A stretch of DNA of 8,049 bases from Pseudomonadota bacterium (GTDB taxonomy: Bacteria > Myxococcota_A > Polyangia > Polyangiales > Polyangiaceae), in the NCBI GenBank assembly GCA_023411445.1, contig JAEYOT010000143.1:1-8049 (forward strand), written 5' to 3'. Made by a program: the position numbers and the translations under genes. This document shows positions 1 through 5,950 of this stretch, in pieces. Positions within the stretch are counted from its first letter, which is position 1; each line of letters opens with the position of its first letter. The notes under the pieces were generated by a model. The model worked only from the letters and a program-made list of their open reading frames with translations. It was not told the origin of the DNA and did not search any database.

Positions 1-918
1 GAGCTTGCCCCGAGCACCGCGCCACCGCCAGCTCCGCCGCCCTCCGCCGAGCCTGCGGACGAGGTGATCGATCCCGCTGCCAGCGCGGCCGGCCCCGCGC
101 TCTCGGCCGCCGTGGCGCCGCCCAAGAGCGGCAGCACCGTGATCGGCACGCCGTGGCCGGGCACGCAGTTCCGGCAGATCAGCGCGGGCACCGTGGAGGC
201 CAAAGGCTTGTGGCTCGATGCCTTCCGCATCGTGCGCCGCCCCGAGGCGGCGGTGAGCCACGACGGAGCCTTCCGAGCCTGCAGCGAGCTAGGCCTGAGC
301 CTGTGCACCGAGACGCAGTGGGAGCAGGCGTGCCTGGCCTACCCGGAGATCGGGAAGGACCGCACCTTTACGGACAGCATGGAAGCGACCGGGGTGGTGG
401 AGCGCGGCGGCGCGTCGTGCGGCGCGCGCCAACTGCTTGCGCCCGACAGCGGCGGGGAGCAGCTCGGGCTGTGCTGCGAGCGCGCTATCGCCATGAGCAG
501 CAAGAACTTGCAAAAGCAGTTCTTGTCCTCCACCGGGGGTGTGCTGAAAAAGCTGGAAAACGCGCTCAACCAGCACGACCTCACGGCCTTGACCGAGCTG
601 ATGGACGACAAAGTGAAGCTCGACGGCGTGGAGCGCGGCAAGGCGTCCGTCGTCGCGCTCTTGGGCCAGACCTTCAAGGCGACTCCGGACCTGATCGTCA
701 CGCACGAGAGGTGCGAGGTGTCGGTGCAGGCGAGCAAGGTGGTGAAGCGCTCGAAGCGCGGACGCAAGGTCACGACCTACGAGACCAACTCCTGGACCGC
801 GGATTGCACGCAGCTGCGGCATCAGCGCGGCGAGGCGACGCTCGCGCGCGCCGAGTACGTGTTCAGCCCCGCCAGCAAGCTGCGCGGCATCTCCGGCAAG
901 AACCAGGCGAGCGAGTGA
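1..918 (+). CDS. Partial SUMF1/FGE-like protein with a C-terminal NTF2-like region (5' end outside window)
   Basis: The frame is open from the first base, so the start lies upstream; a GTG at 64 exists but the coding pattern continues before it. Of 305 visible residues, about 1-45 form a Pro/Ala/Ser-rich linker of the kind that often follows a membrane anchor. Residues about 60-160 resemble the C-terminal half of a formylglycine-generating-enzyme (SUMF1/EgtB/PvdO) domain: CTETQWEQAC at 102-111 matches the family's RLCTEAEWE-x-AC signature, and GLCCER at 156-161 matches its closing F-R-C-C motif. Only about 45 residues separate the two motifs, much shorter than in intact domains, so catalysis is doubtful and a structural or binding role more likely. 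Residues about 169-296 (helix LKKLENALNQHD, then alternating strands) look like an NTF2/SnoaL-type fold; this is a weaker call. Several Cys residues suggest an extracytoplasmic location. The stop TGA is directly followed by the ATG of dtd, implying translational coupling. It could be the tail of a membrane Ser/Thr kinase, which the window cannot show. Confidence 0.6.
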   Translation, partial: ELAPSTAPPPAPPPSAEPADEVIDPAASAAGPALSAAVAPPKSGSTVIGTPWPGTQFRQISAGTVEAKGLWLDAFRIVRRPEAAVSHDGAFRACSELGLSLCTETQWEQACLAYPEIGKDRTFTDSMEATGVVERGGASCGARQLLAPDSGGEQLGLCCERAIAMSSKNLQKQFLSSTGGVLKKLENALNQHDLTALTELMDDKVKLDGVERGKASVVALLGQTFKATPDLIVTHERCEVSVQASKVVKRSKRGRKVTTYETNSWTADCTQLRHQRGEATLARAEYVFSPASKLRGISGKNQASE

Positions 919-1368
919 ATGCGAGCGGTCGTGCAGCGCGTCACGAGCGCGGAGGTCACGGTGGGCGGCGAGCGCTGCGGCAAGGTCGCCGCCGGGCTTT
1001 GCGTGCTGGTCGGCATCGGTAAGGAAGACGGCGAAGCAGAGGCCGCGGCGCTGGCGGACAAGATCTGCCGGCTCCGCATCTTCGAGGACTCCGCCGGCAA
1101 GATGAACCTGAGCTTGCTGGATACCGGAGGCGCGCTGCTCGCCGTCTCGCAGTTCACCCTGTTTGGTGACACCAGCAAGGGGCGGCGCCCCAGCTTCGTC
1201 GGGGCGATGGAGCCGAGCCGCGCGGAAGAGCTGTTCGAGAGCTTCTGTCGCGCCTGCCGCGAGCTGGGCGTCCACGTGGAGACAGGAAGATTTCGCACCC
1301 ACATGTCGGTGCAGCTGGTCAACGACGGCCCCGTCACGCTGTGGCTCGACACGGAGAAGGAGCGGTGA
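919..1368 (+). CDS. dtd: D-aminoacyl-tRNA deacylase (DTD)
   Basis: This cytoplasmic proofreading enzyme hydrolyses D-amino acids (classically D-Tyr) and mischarged Gly from tRNA. Its 149 residues are the normal bacterial DTD length. The N-terminus [15 protein letters not shown] is the canonical first strand. The two family active-site motifs are present: SQFTLFGD (77-84, the SQxTL motif) and NDGPVT (135-140, carrying the Gly-cisPro pair that excludes L-amino acids). The segment just before the second motif reads [13 protein letters not shown], where many bacterial DTDs have TGxFGAxMxVxLV, so the usual FGA is FRT here; I do not expect loss of function. The ATG starts on the base after the upstream TGA, with only a weak purine-rich AGG 11 bases before it, so translation probably relies on coupling. 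Its 3' end overlaps the next gene by GTGA. Confidence 0.96.
   Translation: MRAVVQRVTSAEVTVGGERCGKVAAGLCVLVGIGKEDGEAEAAALADKICRLRIFEDSAGKMNLSLLDTGGALLAVSQFTLFGDTSKGRRPSFVGAMEPSRAEELFESFCRACRELGVHVETGRFRTHMSVQLVNDGPVTLWLDTEKER
1353..1362 (+). promoter_or_regulatory. Ribosome binding site inside the dtd 3' end, for the DUF4112 gene
   Basis: The purine run GGAGAAGGAG lies 2 to 8 bases upstream of the GTG at 1365 (GGAG at 1353-1356 has an 8-base spacer; AAGGAG at 1357-1362 has only 2). It favours GTG 1365, which overlaps the dtd stop as GTGA, over the in-frame GTG at 1341. Confidence 0.6.
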
Positions 1369-1868
1369 CGAAACCTTCTCCCGACTCTGGCCCGCTGGCT
1401 CCAGCCCCCGATGAGCGGCCCGCGCTGCCGGAGTGGGCGCGGCGTCTGGCGTCCTTACTCGACAGCGCGTTCACGATCCCCGGAACCAACATCAAGATCG
1501 GCTTAGATCCAATCTTGGGCCTGCTGCTGCCGGAGTTGGGCGACGCGCTCACGGCCACGCTCTCGGTCACGCTGCTGGCAGTGGCCTACCGAGCACGGGT
1601 GCCGAAGGTCGTGCTCGGCCGCATGCTGGTCAACATCGCGCTCGACGCGATTTTGGGCGCGATTCCGCTGCTCGGCGACGTGTTCGACGTCGGCTTCCGC
1701 GCGAACGAGAAGAACCTGGCGTTGATCGAACGGCACCGTCGTAACCCCCAGCTGCCGGCGACGCTGGGCGACCGTCTGGTGGTGACAGGCGCCATCGCTC
1801 TGGCGCTCGCGGCGGTGGCGCTGCCGTTCGTCACCGCCCTGCTGCTCCTGCGCTGGCTGCTAGCCTGA
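1365..1868 (+). CDS. DUF4112 domain-containing membrane protein
   Basis: The 167-residue product has the DUF4112 pattern: [21 protein letters not shown] (about 32-52), a first GD turn (PELGD 56-60), a hydrophobic segment, then [32 protein letters not shown] (about 86-117) with the highly conserved IPLxGDxFD and N-x-x-N-like ending. In most members the first turn reads PGxGD; here it is PELGD. Hydrophobic stretches at about 48-75, 87-110 and 138-166 make it an inner-membrane protein; the last one ([18 protein letters not shown] and onward) is an extra C-terminal helix. The biochemical function of the family is unknown and nothing here reveals it. GTG 1365 was chosen because it gives the classic GTGA overlap with dtd and has a purine-rich site at good spacing. 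The two genes probably form one transcript, which suggests co-expression rather than a shared pathway. Confidence 0.88.
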   Translation: MTKPSPDSGPLAPAPDERPALPEWARRLASLLDSAFTIPGTNIKIGLDPILGLLLPELGDALTATLSVTLLAVAYRARVPKVVLGRMLVNIALDAILGAIPLLGDVFDVGFRANEKNLALIERHRRNPQLPATLGDRLVVTGAIALALAAVALPFVTALLLLRWLLA

Positions 1869-1916
1869 GCAGCTGGAGCCAATCCCTCTCACGCAGCCGC
1901 GCCTTTGATGTAGGCT

Positions 1917-3890
1917 GTGCAGCAAGGGATGCGGCAGAGCCTCGAGGTTCGTGACGTCTTTTTGGGTCAGGTGCTGCAGAGCGCGCTGCAGCTCGGCGTC
2001 TCTTACCGGCTGGAGCACAAGCTGGGTGAAGGCGCCACGGCCGTGGCGTACCTGGCCAAGCGGCAAGGGCCGGACGGGCAATGGCCGACCGTGATCAAGC
2101 TAATCCAGCCGCACATCGTCAAAGACTCCGGCGAGCGCGCGCTGACCATCATCAAGAAGGAAGCGGTAGCGCTCGGGCGCCTGAACGAGCGCGTGCCGCC
2201 GACCCCCTTCGTCGTCCGCCTGCTGGACACCGGCACGCTGCCGTACAAGCCGCTCGGCAAGCAGCTGGAGCTGCCCTGGATCGCGCTGGAGTACGTCCAC
2301 GGCGGCGTGGAGGGGACGACGCTGCTCGATCGCGTCCGCTACTCCGTGCGCGAGACGGGCTTCGCCTTCGATCCGACGCGCGCGGCGAGAGTGGTGCACG
2401 CCTTGGCGAAAGGCATGGACGAGATCCACGCCGTGGGCGTGGTGCACCGCGACGCTCACCCGGGCAACGTGCTGTGCTGCGGCGCTGGCGAGACCGAGCT
2501 GTTCAAGATCTCCGATTTCGGCATCTCCCGCCCGATCGGGCTATCGGCGACGTTCGGCAACGCCACGCTGGGTACCCCCGGCTACGTCGCGCCGGAGCAG
2601 CTGGACGAGCGCGGCGTGGTGGGCCCGCAGAGTGACTTGTTCAGCCTGGCAGCCATCGTCTTCTTCGTGCTCACGGGAGAAAACCTGTTCGAGGGGCGCT
2701 CGGCCGCAGCGGCGGTGGCTTCCACCAAGCTCAGCGCACGGCGGAGCCTGCTGGACGTACCGACGCTGGCCTTCGAGCTCCGCGAGCGCGAAGCCGCCTG
2801 CCAGGCGCTCGATCTGGCGCTGGCGCGCGCTACCTCGCTGCACGCACGCGAGCGCCCGGCCACCGGCAAAGCCTTCGCCGAGAGCCTGCTGCCGTGGCTC
2901 GGTCCGGAGCCGAGCAGCGCCCGCCCCAGCCGCCGCTGGCAGAGCAGCATGGAAGCCCTGCGCTCGCGCGAGCTGGTCGTGGAGACGAGCTGGACGGTGC
3001 GGCACCCGCCGGGGGACGACCGCTTGGTCACCAACGTGGCGTGGGACTCGGCGGGCAGCGCGCTGGCCCTGACCACGCGCGGCCCCTGCTTCTGGGATGG
3101 CACGCGTTGGCTCGACTTGCCGACGGATGGCCTGCCAGCTCCGGACTCGATCCGCTTCGTCGAGCGGCTGGGCGCCGCGTCCTGGTTGATCGGCACGGAG
3201 GGCGCCAAGCTGCTGGAGTTTTCACGCGATGGCGCGCGCGAGCTCGTCGCCGGCCCGGATCCGAGCGTCGCCTTCTCCGCCGGCACCACCGCGCTGGACG
3301 ACTTGGCGGTGCTGGTCGGAGAGCGGCGGGGCGAACCCCCCCTGCTGTTCACGTTGGTGGGCAAGCGCTGGCTGCGCCCCCTACCGGTGACGGAAGCATC
3401 CACGCTCACCGGCGTCGCGCGCATCGACGACGAGCGCTTCTTGGTTGTCGGGCGCGGGGTGGATGGGGAAGCGTACGCGGCGCTGCACTGGCCCCTGCAC
3501 TGGACGCTGCAGCGCCTGCAGACGCCCAAGAGCCGGGCGTTCTTGGCGTGCGCTTCGCGGCCGGAGCGCAAGCTCGTTGTCGCGGTCGGCACGGACGGTG
3601 CCGTGATCGAGATCGAAGACAACGCGTTCTCCGCGCGCAGCGTGCCGAGCGCGCCGGACATGGTCGCGATCGCCGTGGATACGTTGGGGCGCCAGTGGGC
3701 GGCCGGGCGCGGGCGAGTCTACTCCAAGCGCATCCAGGGCGAGTTCGGCTGCGTGTGGGAGCACCAGGCTTGGCAGCCGCCGTTCGTAGGCATCATGGCC
3801 GAGGTCGGCTCGATGGTCGCGGTGACGGTGGACGGTGCGGTGCTGGAGTGCCGCGCGCACGTGCTCGACAAGACCACGCCGGCCTTCTGA
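1917..3890 (+). CDS. Soluble Ser/Thr protein kinase with C-terminal beta-propeller-like region
   Basis: This is a 657-residue Hanks-type kinase. From GTG 1917: Gly-rich loop LGEGATAVAY (36-45), ATP-binding Lys61 (VIKL), probable helix-C Glu82, catalytic loop HRDAHPGN (177-184, Asp179 and Asn184 present), DFG at 200-202, GTPGYVAPEQ at 219-228 and the QSDLFSLA helix (238-245). Thus the Asp, Asn, Lys and DFG essentials are kept, but the Lys normally at the fifth position of HRDLKPxN is His181. Such His variants occur in some active kinases, so activity is still expected. The kinase fold ends near 330. Residues about 355-648 are rich in short strands with Trp and Gly and repeat a G-T-[ED]-G-A-like motif at 426-430, 558-562 and 637-641 (TVDGA), consistent with a propeller. 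There is no transmembrane segment, unusual beside the many anchored bacterial kinases, so it is probably cytosolic. The start is uncertain: GTG 1917 and ATG 1929 both lack a good ribosome binding site; TAGGCT at 1911-1916 could be a -10 element giving a short or absent leader for ATG 1929. Confidence 0.93.
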   Translation: MQQGMRQSLEVRDVFLGQVLQSALQLGVSYRLEHKLGEGATAVAYLAKRQGPDGQWPTVIKLIQPHIVKDSGERALTIIKKEAVALGRLNERVPPTPFVVRLLDTGTLPYKPLGKQLELPWIALEYVHGGVEGTTLLDRVRYSVRETGFAFDPTRAARVVHALAKGMDEIHAVGVVHRDAHPGNVLCCGAGETELFKISDFGISRPIGLSATFGNATLGTPGYVAPEQLDERGVVGPQSDLFSLAAIVFFVLTGENLFEGRSAAAAVASTKLSARRSLLDVPTLAFELREREAACQALDLALARATSLHARERPATGKAFAESLLPWLGPEPSSARPSRRWQSSMEALRSRELVVETSWTVRHPPGDDRLVTNVAWDSAGSALALTTRGPCFWDGTRWLDLPTDGLPAPDSIRFVERLGAASWLIGTEGAKLLEFSRDGARELVAGPDPSVAFSAGTTALDDLAVLVGERRGEPPLLFTLVGKRWLRPLPVTEASTLTGVARIDDERFLVVGRGVDGEAYAALHWPLHWTLQRLQTPKSRAFLACASRPERKLVVAVGTDGAVIEIEDNAFSARSVPSAPDMVAIAVDTLGRQWAAGRGRVYSKRIQGEFGCVWEHQAWQPPFVGIMAEVGSMVAVTVDGAVLECRAHVLDKTTPAF

Positions 3891-3898
3891 GCGCTCAG
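3887..3898. repeat. 12-base perfect palindrome carrying both convergent stop codons
   Basis: CTGAGCGCTCAG reads the same on both strands. The kinase stop TGA (3888-3890) is on its left arm, and the stop of the minus-strand gene (3895-3897, TCA on +) sits at the mirror position on the right arm. GGC at 3881-3883 and GCC at 3901-3903 could add an outer stem. There is no T tract on either side, so it is not a standard intrinsic terminator, but it could form a small stem at the end of either transcript. Confidence 0.6.
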
Positions 3899-4596
3899 CC
3901 GCCGGGCAGCCTCGCGCTCGCCAGCGACGCCCAGCGCGGTTTGGCGGTCGTGGTGAAGCTCCGCCCGCGCGCGGCCTTGTCCAAATCCACCCGCAAGGTG
4001 CGCACCTCTCCCGGCTCCAGCTCGAGCGAGAGCGTCTGCGTCTCATAGCCGGGTTTGCTCAGTGAGATGTGACGCTCTCCCGCGTCGAGCAGCAGGCTGA
4101 CGACGAAGCCGTGGCTCTTGGCCACGCCTCGTTCAGCCTCCAGCTCCGCGTGGGCGCCTTGCACGTTGGTCTGCACGTTGACCCGGGCAGTGTGGGCGGA
4201 CAGCTCTTGCAGTTGCTTGGCGGCGAGCTGACGAGCCGGCGCCGTCCGCTCCGAGCCGTGCGTCAAGAACACCTCCAGCGCGTGCGCGGCGCGGGCGCGG
4301 CTGCCGACCTCTTGCTCCAGCCGAGCTACCTCGAGCAGGAGCGATGGATCGCGCGAGAGCTCATAGGCGCGCTGCAAGCCGACCAGCGCCGCCGCCGGCC
4401 TCCGCTCATCCGCTAGCACCTGAGCTTGCCGGGTGAGCTGCCACGCCTCGGCCATGGCCTGGTTGGTAGCCTCGCTCTGACGCAGAGGCTCGTCACTCGG
4501 CTCACGCTCACCGGCGAGGAAGGCGAGCCCACCCATCAGCCCCACGGTGAGGAGCCGTGCGAAACGTGCTGAGCGGGGAGAGGGACTCACTTTCAC
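3895..4596 (-). CDS. Signal-anchored TPR-like/PEGA-like protein
   Basis: From the GTG at 4596 the product has 233 residues. A basic N-terminus (SPSPRSARFAR) precedes a hydrophobic segment LLTVGLMGGLAFLAG (15-29), a signal peptide or anchor. Residues about 47-112 are helical and TPR-like (AWQLTRQAQVLADERRP, then ALVGLQRAYELSRDPSLLLEVARLEQE). Residues about 138-206 resemble a PEGA domain, with the end AGERHISLSKPGYETQTLSLELEPGE matching the family's GxHxvxvxxxGYxxxxxxvxvxxGe pattern. This architecture is common in myxobacterial envelope proteins and suggests a periplasmic binding or scaffold role, with no enzyme activity visible. The frame is open back to a GTG at 4683, which has AGG 5 bases upstream, but codons 4597-4683 have lower GC at third positions and would put about 30 extra residues before the signal. 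GTG 4590 is equally possible. It converges on the kinase gene with 4 bases between stops and lies downstream of the Rieske gene. Confidence 0.75.
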   Translation of the reverse strand: MKVSPSPRSARFARLLTVGLMGGLAFLAGEREPSDEPLRQSEATNQAMAEAWQLTRQAQVLADERRPAAALVGLQRAYELSRDPSLLLEVARLEQEVGSRARAAHALEVFLTHGSERTAPARQLAAKQLQELSAHTARVNVQTNVQGAHAELEAERGVAKSHGFVVSLLLDAGERHISLSKPGYETQTLSLELEPGEVRTLRVDLDKAARGRSFTTTAKPRWASLASARLPGG

Positions 4597-4792
4597 AACA
4601 ACGACCAGTCCAACGAATGTTTCATGGGGCTCGGGCTCTCCAATCGCCAGACCCGAGCACGAAACGCGCCAGCGTGAGCGCACGGCTACCTACACGCGCC
4701 TTCGCGCTGCACAGGCTGCGCCGCCGCTCACGAAAACGGACGAGCAAGCTTGAATGTAACACGCCGGAGCGGCCCGCGCCGCTTCGACCCCC
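4597..4792 (-). other. Intergenic stretch between the Rieske and PEGA-like genes
   Basis: These 196 bases include an AT-richer patch (about 4588-4635) just upstream of the preferred PEGA-like start, plausible for a minus-strand promoter, although I could not fit a convincing -35/-10 pair. The Rieske-side end holds a hairpin (4766-4785). The region may encode the N-terminal extension of the PEGA-like protein if GTG 4683 is the true start. I see no other gene in it. Confidence 0.5.
4766..4785 (-). terminator. Hairpin just past the Rieske gene, possible weak terminator
   Basis: GGAGCGG (4766-4772) can pair with CCGCTTC (4779-4785) across the 6-base loop CCCGCG, a 7-pair stem with one G-U-type pair. 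It begins 7 bases after the minus-strand Rieske stop (4793). No T run follows on the minus strand (GGCGTGTTACATTC), so intrinsic termination would be weak; Rho-dependent termination or RNA 3'-end protection is as likely. Confidence 0.3.
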
Positions 4793-5884
4793 TCAAGCCC
4801 AGAACGTGACTTCGCGCTCCACCACGTGCTCGCCCGCGGAGCCAGACTCCGCCTGCTTGAGCAGCCGCCAAATCTGCGGGCCCATGAAATCAAGCTCGGT
4901 GGATTGGAAGCGCTCGCCGCCGAAGCGCCGCACATTGTCCGACTGCGCCTTGAGCATGACCGCGTCCTGCCCGAAAATGCGCAGCGCTACCGGCTCCAGC
5001 ACGGCTCGCACCACTTGCTTGGGGAGCGGTGTCTTGAAGGCTGCCACGCCGTAGAGCCGCGTGTGAAAATCGGACACTGGGGTACACACGGCCGTGACGA
5101 GGAAGTGAGTCTCTTCACCGAGCCGATACTCCACTTGCGCCACGGACGGCAGCACGAAGCGGTCCCAATGCTGGATGGTGCCGCTCTCCTGTCCGTCAGA
5201 GCCGCGGCCCCGACTGCTCGGCGAAAGGATCCGCCCGGCCAAGCCGCTCGGGCGCGGCTCGCCCAAGTACTCGGTCTCCACGCGATCCGGCGAGCGGCGC
5301 ACCACGGCGCGGATAGGGTTCTTTTTCCCACCGCGGAACAGGCCCCGGTGCAAAAACGCGGTGTGCGGCACGTCCAGCGCGTTTTCGAGCGTGGCGTGTA
5401 GGGTGCCCTCCGCCTCGACCACTCGCACGATGCGCGCGTAGTCCGTCGAGAACGACGGCAGGCTGAAAGGCGGCGTCTCCGGCGTCACGCCCGGCTCGGG
5501 GCAGACCCACACCAGGCCGTCCTGCTCGCGGACTTCGCAGCTCTCGGCGCGTCGCTCCCGCGCGACGGACTCATCTACGAGCCCGGGGATCTTCCGGCAC
5601 ACGCCTTCGCAGTCGAACTGCCAGCCGTGGTACGCGCACTCCAGGCGACCATCGCCAAGCACGCGACCGAGCGAAAGCGGCACGTTGCGATGCGGGCAGC
5701 GATCGACCAGCGCTGCGGCACGGCCGTTCGACCGAAAGAGCGCGAGCGGCACGCCCGCTACCACGCGCGCTAGCGGCCCCGTCTTCAGCTCCTCCGACAG
5801 GCAAGCCACGTAGAAATAACGAGTCAGCTTGGCGACCGACAGGTGTGGCTTAGTGCGAGGAGGGGCGAGGATCGAAGGTTCCAT
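4793..5884 (-). CDS. Rieske [2Fe-2S] non-heme iron oxygenase, catalytic subunit
   Basis: This 363-residue protein has the standard alpha-subunit architecture. The N-terminal Rieske domain binds a [2Fe-2S] cluster through C-P-H (Cys63, His65) and C-A-Y-H (Cys83, His86). The catalytic domain has ENALDVPHTAFLH (167-179): Asp171 is the expected electron-bridging residue, and His174 and His179 are iron ligands. The likely third ligand is Asp307 in the RIFGQD segment. Length and layout resemble the VanA/pheophorbide-oxygenase/3-ketosteroid-hydroxylase side of the family, which hydroxylates, demethylates or desaturates aromatic or polycyclic substrates. I cannot name the substrate; a sterol, aromatic or pigment-like compound is possible. 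Such enzymes need an NAD(P)H reductase or ferredoxin, and none is in the window. The ATG at 5884 lies 66 bases from the divergent dehydrogenase start; only a weak purine site (GGCAAG) precedes it. No transmembrane helix or signal peptide is seen. Confidence 0.93.
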   Translation of the reverse strand: MEPSILAPPRTKPHLSVAKLTRYFYVACLSEELKTGPLARVVAGVPLALFRSNGRAAALVDRCPHRNVPLSLGRVLGDGRLECAYHGWQFDCEGVCRKIPGLVDESVARERRAESCEVREQDGLVWVCPEPGVTPETPPFSLPSFSTDYARIVRVVEAEGTLHATLENALDVPHTAFLHRGLFRGGKKNPIRAVVRRSPDRVETEYLGEPRPSGLAGRILSPSSRGRGSDGQESGTIQHWDRFVLPSVAQVEYRLGEETHFLVTAVCTPVSDFHTRLYGVAAFKTPLPKQVVRAVLEPVALRIFGQDAVMLKAQSDNVRRFGGERFQSTELDFMGPQIWRLLKQAESGSAGEHVVEREVTFWA

Positions 5885-5887
5885 GGC

Positions 5888-5916
5888 TTGCCGCGACGCG
5901 GCGCGGCACGCATAGT
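5888..5916 (+). promoter_or_regulatory. Candidate sigma-70-type promoter for the acyl-CoA dehydrogenase
   Basis: TTGCCG (5888-5893) and CATAGT (5911-5916) each match 4 of 6 consensus bases with a 17-base spacer. They lie in the 66-base divergent region and would start transcription near 5923, leaving a leader of about 28 bases that holds the ribosome binding site. The palindrome ACCTAGGT (5919-5926) sits at the expected start site and could be an operator half; this is inference. Confidence 0.4.
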
Positions 5917-5938
5917 GTACCTAGGTTTTAGTCCGTTC

Positions 5939-5945
5939 AAGGAGG
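5939..5945 (+). promoter_or_regulatory. Strong ribosome binding site that fixes the dehydrogenase start
   Basis: AAGGAGG is a near-perfect anti-16S match, 5 bases before GTG 5951. It excludes the longer in-frame reading from 5843, which would run back through the divergent Rieske start. Confidence 0.85.
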
Positions 5946-5950
5946 CAGTC

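Noticed and set aside
289..1302. Minus-strand open frame (337 codons) opposite the FGE-like gene and dtd
   Set aside because: It is antisense to the well-supported dtd and has no recognisable domain.
1341..1364. Earlier GTG start for the DUF4112 gene
   Set aside because: No ribosome binding site precedes it; GTG 1365 has one and gives the usual GTGA overlap with dtd.
3487..3523. Short direct repeats (GCACTGG and CTGCAG) in the kinase gene
   Set aside because: They encode HWPLHW and neighbouring residues within an intact frame and are too short to suggest a mobile or regulatory element.
2582..3661. Long open frame on the minus strand (359 codons) opposite the kinase gene
   Set aside because: It is Ser/Arg-rich low-complexity sequence with no motif, lying antisense to an intact kinase; high-GC coding DNA commonly leaves such open frames.
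2894..4048. Long + strand open frame (384 codons) overlapping the kinase C-terminus
   Set aside because: Arg/Ala/Gly-rich composition typical of a shifted frame of a high-GC gene, and it runs across the convergent stop region into the opposite-strand gene.
4547..5054. Two + strand open frames crossing the gap between the PEGA-like and Rieske genes
   Set aside because: They are Arg/Ser/Thr-rich, motif-free, and run antisense into the Rieske gene.
5843..5950. N-terminal extension of the acyl-CoA dehydrogenase to an earlier start
   Set aside because: It would overlap the divergent Rieske start, gives an Arg-rich non-family sequence, and the AAGGAGG site points to GTG 5951.
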